Source: Tenebrio molitor (lineage: Eukaryota > Arthropoda > Insecta > Coleoptera > Tenebrionidae). Taken from it: a stretch of 64,000 bases of DNA. The first letter of the stretch is position 1, and each line of letters begins with the position of its first letter. Below the pieces are notes generated by a model that was given only the letters and a program-made list of their open reading frames with translations, was not told the DNA's origin and did no database searches. The stretch covers positions 6,882,001 to 6,946,000 of the forward strand of contig NC_091048.1 of assembly GCF_963966145.1 (NCBI RefSeq), written 5' to 3'. Positions 9,474 to 19,286 of the stretch are shown piece by piece. A program made the translations under genes and the position numbers.

Positions 9474-10814
9474 TGTTACGTTATAAATTACGCTCCCGAA
9501 ACTGGGCAACCCTGTTACCGGTTACAAATCCGGAATGTTCAGGGGTATAACGAACAAGTCGTGGCTTCGACTCGGTTTACAATGCGAACCACGAGAAACG
9601 CCGACCGAAGCTGAAAAATTGGTGAGAACAGCCCGGAGTACGGGAAATGATACACAATCTTCCAACTAATCGTTTATTCAGATGTCAAACAATGAAAATA
9701 ATGATATAAATGAAAAAGAAAACAACGAAGCCTGACTAGCCCTATGGCGTGTACAAAATTGAATAACCCTAACTCCTCGGAGGGTCCTCCGGGTCCCAGA
9801 TATTCAACGAACGAGTACCGGCGAAACAGTAAAAAAAAATCCCTTCTTTAGCGAAGGAGGAAGGCCGACTGGTCCTACGTAACGTCGCTATTCGGCTACG
9901 CCGCCCGCATAAGCGGGGAGGTCCTCCAAGTCTTCCTTCGCTCCAAAAAAAAATTGAAGTTAAGATGTTTTTCTCCGGTACGGACCGGTGAAGAACCACG
10001 CGCAAAAAAATGTTCGGTGAGCGCGATACACAATTCCTGGCGAGGTCACTCACCGATTGATAATCGTTCGTGAATATAAAAACCCGACGGACTTGATAAG
10101 GAAATTTTTTCTTAAGTTAGTACGATTAATGAAATGACGCGCCTTATGACAAAACTGCAACTTTAACAGTGGAACAAATTATAATCCTAAACGCGATATA
10201 CAAATTAAAGGAATTTGATAGAACTTTTCACCAGTCGAAATAATGAGTGACAATGGAAATTTGACTATAGTTAAATACAAACGCTCAATTAGTTCGACGG
10301 AGTGACAAAGTACAACCGAAAATTTTGAGAAGCTGCGGCCTGTAAAAATTGGGGTGTCACCACTGCTCCGGACTTGCTGGTGGGTAGATCCGGCACCTTC
10401 CGGTGAGTCCGGGGACGACCTGGACTGACAGGACTCGACGAGATCCTTATCCGCAAAAGCGTTCGGTCTGGAACCTTCCGTAGTGAAGTCCGTGATCCGC
10501 TTGGCGATGTGGGCGGTGGTACTTAGACGAATTGTCTCCAACGGCCCTCGTGAACTCCACTACGTCGTCTCGTCGGCCCTGCAAATTCACTCGATCACTG
10601 TCCCCTTGACTCTCCCCAGGCACTGACAACACTCCCGGCAAAAGGTCGTGAAAAATCCCCGCTCTGTCTCTGGTTCCCCCGATTTATAGCTTCCACCCCC
10701 TCTGTGCGCAGATTTTTCGGCGGAAGTCCGAGTACGTTTCCGTCGCGATGGATTCTAGAACATTCTAGAAAAATCGCGAAGATTTACAATCGCGCGGCGA
10801 TTTAAATCGTAACA
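9474..10814. mobile_element. solo LTR (Ty3/gypsy-like), 1341 bp
   Basis: Begins TGTTACG and ends CGTAACA, a 7-base inverted terminal pair with TG...CA ends. It is flanked by the direct repeat GTAC (9470-9473 and 10815-10818). It is clearly more GC-rich than its surroundings. No gag, protease, reverse transcriptase or integrase is recognisable, so it is a solo LTR or a non-autonomous relative. Open frames inside it are taken as incidental. Confidence 0.8.
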
Positions 10815-10818
10815 GTAC

Positions 10819-11326
10819 CTTAAAATCTTAGGAAACGAACTTAGAAGTAAAGAGAATGACGAGAAGTAGACGAAGGAAGAAATTATTTATCACAATGAAA
10901 GCCATATTACACACGTTATGCGAAAGGAGAATTTACGTGGAATGCTCAAGGATACTAAAGCAACAATTATTAAAAATTGCGTCGTATTGCTAAAAATGTC
11001 GAATGGAAAAATGTTGAGAGAGTATAAATTTTCAAATTTTATTCACAGTAAGACGGAAGGGTCTCTTGCATTGTTTCTTCTAAGGAATCATTACAATTTA
11101 TCTACTGGCATCACGACAAATTGATAAAAAAAAAGAATAATTTTTAGAGAACTTCAAGCTTCATATAAAGTCAATAGTCAGTCCATCAATTTAATAGCAA
11201 TCCAAATATTACCACATTGTGCCACAAGAACTAGGAGTCCTAATTAATTGCAAAAGTTATAGACGTTCAAAATTTATCATTTTTAGACGATGTGATATGT
11301 CTGTTGAAAATTAAAAAAAAAACTAC
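10819..11326. other. intergenic, nothing recognised
   Basis: No supported gene or structured repeat. It ends where the tandem duplication begins (CCATGGAATTTATT). Confidence 0.45.
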
Positions 11327-11340
11327 CATGGAATTTATTA

Positions 11341-12170
11341 AGAAAGTGATTAAGTACTTTACAACGTCTTCAAAACGTACTTTGCTGCTTTGATTATAGA
11401 GCAACTCCTAGCACGAGTCTGGATCCGCAGAAGATCAACGTCCCTTGAAATATTTGAAAGTGCAGTTTTTAAATTCTTTTCTAAAGATGCGATTCATAAA
11501 CATTTCCTGCGTTTGCTTTGTATAAAAGCAGTGTTGAAAATGCAACGTCACAGAAAAAGTGGACGCAAACGAGATGAAGACATTCAGAACATGTTTCGTT
11601 TCCTTCACTTGGTGTGAATTGGATCTCTAGAGATGAGTCTGTTCTTAGCTCAACCAATTCCTCTTGAGCTATAATTAAAAGTGTACGAATTGTAAAGTAG
11701 GAACAAATTTGGAAAATGATTTTAAAAAATAAAGACATTATTTTCTTTAATAAATTTCTGAAGGGAGGTGAACATATTTCTCTAAAAGCTTTGAACAAAA
11801 CGGAAACATTTTCTTGTAAACTTTGGAGTTTGATGTTTAAGCGTTAAGATTCTAGTGCCTGTTGCTTTCAAATATGCATTTCATAGATCTTTTTGGAGAA
11901 ATCAAACAAAAATCCTTCTCGGCGGGAACATTAAGTTCTGCTCAAAAAAATAATCCTGATCCTTTAACTTTTAGGTTTATAATTCTTATTCAAACTTTGC
12001 TGTGAGAGAACCACTTCACAATTGTTTTATGGTCAAGGTCTCTCTCATCGTGTTATGTGGGAAAAAAGTCTGCAAAACATCAAGTTTTCATGCATCTGTC
12101 GCAGGCTTATAGCAGAATTAGGCTTTTTGCAAAAACGTAGGCGTTTTGCAAAAACGTAGGCGTTTTGCAA
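11341..12170. repeat. duplicated non-genic block, copy 1
   Basis: About 97 percent identical by eye to 16340-17157. It holds open frames on both strands (75 aa at 11390 plus; 105 aa at 11481-11798 minus). Neither matches a family I recognise, and their survival in copy 2 is explained by the recency of the duplication. Probably old transposon or intergenic sequence. At its right end a 21-base unit (CGTAGGCGTTTTGCAAAAA) is doubled relative to copy 2. Confidence 0.6.
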
Positions 12171-12780
12171 AATAGCGTCACTTCGAATAATAACTTTCGA
12201 TTAAGTATTCAAAATGACCTGCCGTTATCGTGATTTTGCAAAATGACTGATGGCAGTTAGGCAATATACATGGCAATATACTGTTGGAAATGACTACTTA
12301 GGCACTTTGAATAAATCCTGTCACAGTAGCAGCACTTGCGTAAACAAGTTGTATTTTCCTTGAAGACGTTTTTTACTTTTTTGTTCTGTGCAAATAGCTT
12401 TGTTGTTTTTTGGCCTTTTTTACTTTTTTTTTTGTTCTGTGTAAATATCCTGTTGTTTTTTTACGTTCTTTTATAATAAATATCTACATACATCCATTTA
12501 GTTAGATATTTCCACAATTCTACTAGCCTTTTCTTAGCTTTTTATTCAACTCCTCTTGGACTATTTTCAATATTTGTTGCTGAATAGTACTGATTGGCAC
12601 TCGCGGGCCAAAAAACCCCAATTTACACAAGAACTCATCAAATAAACTAAGTACTATAAAACATTAATGTTTCGTTGGACATTTAAGTTAAATTAACAAT
12701 TTCACTTTATCGATATTTATTCATTCTTCTATCTCTTTGTTTATACTTAACTTGATTCATTTCTTCTGAATTTTGTCATT

Positions 12781-13067
12781 GAGGCGTATTCTGTAATTTT
12801 TTAAGGGTTACCGCCTTTATCGTCTTTTGGGGCGTGTTCTGGGACTGCTCCGCTAAATTTTAAAGGGCGTTAAATTAAGTTGTCATAGCAATGACCAATC
12901 AGGGCTTGAAATTTTAAATTTTGAACTACGCTAAAATTTTAACGCCCCTTTAAAGATTACAGAATACGCCCCTTTCAAATTTAATTTCAATCCCTGATTG
13001 GTCATTGATATGACAACTTAATTTAACTGCCTTTAAAATTTAAGAGAGCAGTTACAGAATACGCCCC
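12781..13067. mobile_element. GGGGCGTATTCTG MITE, 3-bp ATT target duplication
   Basis: Ends GAGGCGTATTCTGTAAT and TTACAGAATACGCCCC are inverse, flanked by ATT (12778-12780, 13068-13070). Unit 2 of the duplication has the empty site (GTCATCGTCT, 19277-19286), which confirms a 3-base duplication. A second copy of the same family (12829-12972) is inserted inside it, flanked by TTT. A third copy is at 41596-41737. Confidence 0.85.
12829..12972. mobile_element. nested MITE of the same GGGGCGT family
   Basis: Ends GGGGCGTGTTCTG and CAGAATACGCCCC, flanked by TTT on both sides. It sits inside the MITE 12781-13067. Confidence 0.8.
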
Positions 13068-13275
13068 ATTGTCTTTTTACTTTTTGGCCAAGAGTCAACG
13101 GGAAATATGCAAAAAATCAAGAAGCAATGGAAAAAATTACTTGTTTAGTAGGCTGCAGTGTCATTAGTGAAAGTTTTTGTCAACACATTTAACATTTCTC
13201 ATCAAAATTTCAGTGAATAAGTCTTACACAGTTTATACACACGATTTTTACAGAAAATTATTGCGCAAGTTCAAA

Positions 13276-14515
13276 ATGGGTAAGCGACGCACCTCTCTCT
13301 GAGATAATCAAATCTTTGAAATTATCAACCCCGATTTCAGGAAATGTAGCACCCAACCGAGCAGGTCTAGCAATTCTCCGAATGGCGGATGAAGGTGGAG
13401 ACGAAACGGGCGGTTTCGGGAGTTCTGCTTGTGGGAGCAGTGAATGTTCGTCGATCAGAGGGGCTTCGATGCCGAACCCTAAGAACCAAAGTTTCACCAT
13501 GAGAAGCCCGCGTCAGAGAACAATACCGCTTAATGCCAAAGAACAAAAATATTTCAATCAATTCGGTGACAGTTTCAAGCCCGAGCTGTATTCAGGTTAT
13601 GCACCGGCTCAATCTTCGGGAAACACTTCACCCCGTACTGCATCTTGGGACATTACACCCGATAGTCCTCCATCTTGGGACCGTACACGCCGTACTGCAT
13701 CTCCAGGAAACAGTACACCCTATACCGACATGTTCACAGCTCCGACAAGCACAATATACGACGAAAACGACATCTACTGGCCTACTACTACTCGTAGTGG
13801 AATTGATCTTGGAGTTTCCGGGGTTGCGTATGGAGGAGGTGCAGGCCTTATTCCCTCCGCTCTTGCCGGCGGCGTTCCCGCCGGCCCTTCCTCCGAGTGT
13901 CCTGCAACTTTTGGTTTGGGTGCCGGTGCTGCAAACACCATGAACCAGTGTCCAGCTGCCGCCAACTTCGTTGCCACGTATAAAGGATGCGGGCCATGTT
14001 CACCTTGCGGCATCGCTGCCAAAAATGCCGCACCTGCTGTTGGTGGTGGCACATTTGTCCGTGGGAGTGCCGCAGTTCCTGGTGGGGGTGCCACACTTGT
14101 CCGTGGGGGTACCGTAGTTGCTGATGGGGGTGCCACATTTGCTGGTGGGTGTGGCGGGAACTGTTCCGACTTTACCCAACCCAGTTTCAACCTCGCGGAC
14201 AATCTCATGTCAAGCCGGCTTTCGAACCCGCAGCAGTTTGACTCCACGATTGGCCCACCTATGGGACAGTCCACCCCCGTACACGTGTCACGCGTTGAGC
14301 GAACAACGGTCACTCAGTCTCCTGGGCAGAATTTTTGCGGTAGTATGCTGACGGGGTCTCCGGGACAAAACTCGTCGTCGAGAGGTAAAGATGAGCTTTG
14401 CTCCCAGCTGATGGAGCTCACGGATTACTATTCGACTCGGGAAAGTATGAGCGTCGAGGAGGGAATGCGAATGTTTCAAAAGCAGAGAAGAGAAGATCTC
14501 AACGCCACAATATAG
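13276..14515 (+). CDS. Gly/Ser-rich FQxxRRxxL-tail protein, copy 1, 392 aa
   Basis: Exon 1 supplies only ATGG (13276-13279). A 61-base intron follows (GTAAGC...TTTCAG, 13280-13340), then exon 2, 13341-14515. The product starts MGNVAPNRAGLAILRMADEGG. It has an SP/TP-rich first third (MRSPRQRT, SPRTASWDITPDSP), a YDENDIYW segment, Cys residues in KGCGPCSPCG, a Gly-rich imperfect repeat (about 232-275: GGxxxVRGG, GGATF) and a helical C terminus with FQKQRREDL at about 380-388. Compared with its duplicate at 21283 it lacks 32 residues just before GQNF. Family unknown; no enzyme motif. Its stop is 113 bases before the 14629 gene and an AATAAA lies between them (14550-14555). The long antisense frame across the Gly-rich part is compositional. 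Confidence 0.8.
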
Positions 14516-14628
14516 CAAGGAACTTTGTTGATCACCGTCTGAAGTCGACAATAAAAGAACACAAGTCGAAGAAATCTAGATTGCTTTTTGTCACTGTCAA
14601 AATGTCATCTAGGTGAAAATTATCAGTA

Positions 14629-16195
14629 ATGAGAAGGAGAAGAACTGACACGCAGCAGCTTGTTATACCGAGGGGAATGCTGGGACCGGAGGAGGTAGCA
14701 ATTATTGAAATACCGAAGAGGTTCCATAAGACTCCCGTCGTGGTGCTAAAAAGACGACCAGGAGAACTAGCCCGTATTCGTGCCAGCCATTACTTCGTAG
14801 AAGCACTCTACGACTTGGACCCCCCAATAAAGAACACTCGGTTTATGGTGATTCATCATTTTATCCACCATCAACAGGTACTAATCGAGGGTATTTTCAG
14901 AATCCAGATGTCAGTGGTCAAACGGGACAGAATATGACCGTGCATCCGCAGACTTTTGCTCAGGTAACTAAAAATGTTCAAATCTATTCAACGTCTTTAC
15001 CAATTTGGAAAAAACGTGTCCACTAAAGAAGCAAAGAGCAACTCTTGGTGATGTTGCTAGTAAAGTGTTGGTACAACATTTCACTATGAACTTCTACTGC
15101 GTGGGTGGAAAGTTTGAATCCCTTGTGTGTTGTGTTCTAGTTGTTAGACCCATTTCAGAAGGTTAAGTTTTGACAACTTGACCGCACCGTCGTCAATACC
15201 AAGTTCATATTAATTTTGAACAACGACTGTGAATAGTAGATCTGTAGAATGAAGTATCTTCTTTTGCACGGACCGCTTCTTTACAAGCAACCGTGGGCCT
15301 TAGAGCTAGTTAAAAGATAGTCCTTTTTCATTTTCTTTGGAGAAAAGATAGACGTTTTGGTGTGAATTTTGTTGGATCTTCAATTATCTCATCAAATAGA
15401 AAGTACCTAATAACTGATAGGTACCTCGCTCAAGCGTTGCTGTGGTCAAGGAATGAATCCTAAATTGTCTTTTTTTCTATTATGTCTTTTCTCTAGTTTT
15501 TTTAATAACAAAATCACAGCCTAAATTTACTCCGTTAAACATTCTAACGCCGAATAACTACTGGTCAGGACCACAGCTACCGACTGGAGAGAGTGTTGAA
15601 AGCAAGTTGTTTGCAAGTGATGTTGCACCCAAGTTGACCTTCTGAAAGATGTTTCAACTGTAGCCTTGAGCTAACGTTTCCGTTAGATAAAACACAAACA
15701 CATCAGATAATGGTCTCGCTCCTCTGATCTCGTGGCCGGATCATGCTCGAAAGATTCTTACTGATGCCTTCGACCGTTGAGTTGGAAGCTCTGATAGAGA
15801 CATAGCTCTCTTGTAACTGCATTATCCTTTTCAAATTAGAACTCAACTGGAAGAAGTTGCCATTGGATGTCAATTTTTATGACACAGAGTGTCGCCTCAA
15901 CAGTGAACATCTTTTTAGTGTTAATTAAGATACTTAGTTCATTCCTGAAATGATCATTGTTTCAGAATCCTTCTAGTTTTAGTAATAACATGTCGTCTGG
16001 TTCGCACCGAGTGGCACACAAGAATGTAACCATGGCACCTCCACCTGATTTTCTTCAGGTAACTAAAACTAACGATCAATATAAATTTTAAAAGATTCTT
16101 ATATCCAAGGAGATTCAAATTTCAGGAGCCTTCTCGTTTTAGTAATGTGTCGTCTGCATCGACAGCAGTACCTCAACAGTTTATGGTAATTTTTT
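14629..16195 (+). CDS. PRG-IEIP protein, truncated duplicate (exons 1-4 only)
   Basis: Exons 14629-14847, 14901-14963, 15966-16058 and 16136-16195 match exons 1-4 of the intact gene at 22740. All are multiples of three and all junctions are phase 0, giving MRRRRTDTQQLVIPRGMLGP...IIEIP followed by NPDVSGQ, NPSSFSNN and EPSRFSN segments. Exon 3 has one extra Asn codon. Exons 5-8, including the FQxxRRxxL tail, are absent because the duplication ends at 16322 inside intron 4. It may be a pseudogene, may end in an intronic stop (exon 4 has an intact donor at 16196), or may splice onward into unit 2, since every exon is symmetric. Nothing in its four exons is disabled. Confidence 0.6.
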
Positions 16196-16208
16196 TTTCT
16201 CTATTGAA

Positions 16209-16322
16209 TACAGGGTGACTTTGAAAGTTGTGCAGATATTTTAACCAGTGGCAGAACTCCACAATAGGTAACGATTAAGCCTTGGTGGGAGCCACTGAAT
16301 TTCGTGAAAAAATGGGTCGAAC
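16209..16322. mobile_element. 5' remnant of mariner-like element in intron 4 of the 14629 gene
   Basis: TACAGGGTGACTTTGAAAGT starts the same element seen more fully at 24275-25569, 47079-48052 and 62201-62840. Here only about 110 bases survive, with an internal deletion after GATTAAG, before the unit 2 junction. Its presence at the same intron position in both units shows that the insertion predates the duplication. Confidence 0.75.
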
Positions 16323-17157
16323 CATGGAATTTATTGAGAATCTGATTACGTTACAACGTCTTCAAAACGTACTTTACTGCTTTGATTATAGAGCAACTCC
16401 TAGCACGAGTCTGGATCCGCAGAAGATCAACGTCCCTTGAAATATTTGAAAGTGCAGATTTCAAATCCTTTTCTAAAGATGCGGTTCATAAACATTTCCT
16501 GCGTTTGCTTTGTATAAAAGCAGTGTTGAAAATGCAACGTCACAGAAAAAGTGGACGCAAACGAGATGAAGACATTCAGAACATGTTTCGTTTCTTTCAC
16601 TTGGTGTGAATTCGATCTCTAGAGATGAGTCTGTTCTTAGCTCAACCAATTCCTCTTGAGCTATAATTAAATGTGTACCAATTGTAAAGTAGGAACAAAT
16701 TTGGAAAATGATTTTAAAAAATAAAGACATTATTTTCTTTAATAAATTTCTGAAGGGAGGTGAACATATTTCTCTAAAAGCTTTGAACAAAACGGAAACA
16801 TTTTCTTGTAAACTTTGGAGTTTGATGTTTAAGCGTTAAGATTCTAGTGCCTGTTGCTTTCAAATATGCATTTCATAGATCTTTTTGGAGAAATCAAACA
16901 AAAATCCTTCTCGGCGGGAACATTAAGTTCTGCTCAGAAAAATAATCCTAATCCTTTAACTTTTAGGTTTATAATTCTTATTCAAACTTTGCTGTGAGAG
17001 AAAACCACTTCACAATTGTTTTCTGGTCAAGGTCTCTCTCATCGTGTTAAGTGGGAGAAAAGTCTGCAAAACATCAAGTTTTCATGCATCTGTCGCAGGC
17101 TTATAGCAGAATTAGGCTTTTTGCAAAAAACCTAGGCGTTTTGCAAAACAGCGTCAC

Positions 17158-17450
17158 TTTTGTGGAGCTACATCTGTATTTATGCGAGGCTGGTGCTGAT
17201 TCCAATACGATGGCGTCCCCGATCCTCTATTTAACCCCTCTGGATTTTAATTTTTGGGGCCACACAAACGATTTGGTATACGTAGTTGAAATAAATACAA
17301 AAGGCCAACTCCAGAAACGCGTAACAGACGCCGCGAACCAGATTCGTAAAAACCCAGAAATGCTGAATTCTGTTTATGAAAATTGGTACCGGCGGGCGCG
17401 GCGTACTCAAATGTGCATAAATGCCAACGGAAAGCACACAGAACATTTGT
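17158..17450 (+). pseudogene. C-terminal fragment of a mariner-like transposase
   Basis: Reads LTPLDFNFWGHTNDLVYVV, then INTKGQLQKRVTDAANQIRK and NGKHTEHLF. This is the C-terminal end of insect DDE_3-type transposases of the HTH/DUF4817 group. The N-terminal two thirds are missing. It interrupts the duplicated block relative to unit 1. Confidence 0.85.
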
Positions 17451-17455
17451 TTATA

Positions 17456-17590
17456 ATAGTATATTATGTTATGATAAGCAAAAATGAAGTTTTATGTGCT
17501 GCGGCTGGTAGATTGGCTGCCGAACGCAGTGAGGCAGACAAACCAGCCAAAGCACATAAAACCATTTTTGCTCCTCATAACATATACTAT
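17456..17590. mobile_element. 135-bp palindromic MITE
   Basis: ATAGTATATTATGTTATGA at the left and the inverse TCATAACATATACTAT at the right bracket a near-continuous hairpin whose loop carries GCCGAACGCAGTGAGGC. No coding capacity. Confidence 0.8.
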
Positions 17591-17664
17591 TTTTTCTTCA
17601 AACCATAACATAACAAATTATTTAAGACATGTTAAGAAACCAGGTAGGAATTTTAAATGATTTA

Positions 17665-17801
17665 GGCCCGTATTCACCAACGCCAGTTAAAGTTAACTGA
17701 AGGTTAAAATATACGAAAACATTGTTATAACAATAGGTAACTAAAGTAACGAAGTATTTTAACCTACAGTTAACGTTAACTGGCGTTGGTGAATACGGCC
17801 G
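17665..17801. mobile_element. PIF/Harbinger-type MITE, TTA target duplication
   Basis: GGCCCGTATTCACCAACGCC at the left is the inverse of GGCGTTGGTGAATACGGCC at the right, with TTA on both flanks. The GGCC ends plus a TTA duplication fit PIF/Harbinger. A sister type is at 35004-35130. Confidence 0.8.
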
Positions 17802-17818
17802 TTAGCTAGTTTACTTTA

Positions 17819-17930
17819 CTGCCGCTCATCAGCGGAAATAATAACTTCACGGACGCCCTCAGCGGAGATACATAATAACTTTATCTGCCGCTCTCAGCAG
17901 AGATAATAACTTTATCTGCCGCTCGTCAGC
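17819..17930. repeat. short tandem repeat, about 36-bp unit
   Basis: Three imperfect copies of a unit with GCCGCTC(T/A)CAGC followed by AGATAATAACTTTATCT. No known function. Confidence 0.6.
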
Positions 17931-17939
17931 TCGTTAGAT

Positions 17940-19165
17940 GCCATGACAATGAAGTGACACTTTAGCATTATCAATGCAGCAGGACAATGTCATAATTTAC
18001 GGACGTTTGAAGAAAAAATAATTTTTCTAGTCTAGTCTACAGTTACCTGTCACCAGTTAGTAGATATTCTCAGTTAGAGTTGAAAGTACGAATATGTAAA
18101 ATGTAAATAAATTGATTCAATACATTATTTTGGCTGTTTAACCACAATTAAGACGATACTCTTATTACACAGTTCTTCCACAATTTTGCACACACTACCT
18201 TTACATTTATTTACACATTGAGGAACACCACTTTATTTATCTCAGGCTACAAAATCAGCTTTTGTATAATACCTAAATCAACTGGTGAATTAACGCACAC
18301 AGTGTACAGCGTTTTCAATAAATAATTTGATTTAGTTTGTCAGATTTGAGATTTGTCATAAACGATTCAGGTACCTGTGTTGCTTAGATACTGTCATCCT
18401 TACAAACAAGAACAATTAATTCTTGAGTAGGTACCTACGTATTTTTGTGGTCAGCAGCGTGGAATGGATGTGGATAGGGGTTAATTTATCCCCATTATTT
18501 TGGACCTAATGAAAAGGGGTTTTTCGGACTTGTTAGATCCTTCTAATGACCCAGAATTTTTGTTCTTGTTAGAACCATTTCTCATGTTCTTTATTTTTTT
18601 CATAATTATGCTCCTCAACTATTTACCCATCATAAGGTTCAAAAATAAAACTCCAAAGTAATTTTTCAAAAAGCTAATCAAATAGTTTCTGATTCACTTT
18701 TGTATTAAAACTAAACACTGCTTTGGGAAAATTTTCTTCCACTAGAAAAAGAGGAAACTACAAAGAGGAAAAAAGGGAACGCTACTGAAAAAGAATGTCA
18801 ACGGACAGCTTGGTCCAGCTTTTTAAGAACTCAAGATCTTCACAGGTCACCAAAGTAAAACATCAAAGGAGAAATATAAAATCTGATTAGAAGATTACAT
18901 TCAAATAGCTTTTTTCTTTGCTGTGTAGTCTAAAATTTTGTTTTATTGCCACTTTTGTTGCCAAGGTGCAGTAGTTTTTTTTATAAAACTTCTAAATACC
19001 ATCACTTTTGACCTGCCTACTTTGACAGTGATAAAGTCAAAATGTGGAAGCGAGACGCCGGTAATTACGTTAATTAGCACTGCACTATTACTTGATAGTA
19101 AGTAATATCCGTAATAGTGCATGTACTCCGGCAAAACTGCCGTGTCGCCGGGTGGTGGAGGGAAA
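17940..19165. other. intergenic filler absent from unit 1
   Basis: AT-rich DNA with no counterpart in unit 1 and no recognisable gene. It presumably arrived as transposon sequence after the duplication. A small palindrome around TGCACTATTAC...GTAATAGTGCA lies near 19080-19120. Confidence 0.4.
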
Positions 19166-19286
19166 TAAGTATTTCGTTGGACATTTAAGTTAAATTAACA
19201 ATTTCACTTTATCGATATTTATTTATTCTTCTCTCTCTTTGTTTAAACTTAACTTGATTAATTTCTTCTGATTTTTGTCATCGTCT

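Larger units (their letters stand above)
11327..16322 (+). repeat. tandem segmental duplication, unit 1
   Basis: Starts at ACCATGGAATTTATT and contains, in order, a non-genic block (11341-12170), a remnant near 12660-12780, the 13276 gene and the first four exons of the 14629 gene. All recur in the same order and strand in unit 2 (16323-about 24300): block 16340-17157, remnant 19170-19282, gene 21283, gene 22740. The genes are only a few percent diverged. Unit 1 ends inside a mariner-like relic in intron 4 of the 14629 gene, at the point where CCATGGAATTTATT begins again (16323). Confidence 0.9.

Noticed and set aside
10179..10541. 120-aa minus-strand frame in the solo LTR
   Set aside because: It lies inside an element defined by its ends, is not retroelement-like, and LTRs do not normally code.
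11481..11798. 105-aa minus-strand frame, also at 16473-16790
   Set aside because: Conserved only because the duplication is recent. No known domain, and it overlaps another frame of equal quality on the plus strand.
13774..14313. 179-aa antisense open frame across the Gly-rich gene, repeated at 21779-22309
   Set aside because: It mirrors a GGT/GCC-rich coding strand with few possible antisense stops, and its Pro-rich text just reflects that composition. The sense frame has splice sites and the conserved tail.
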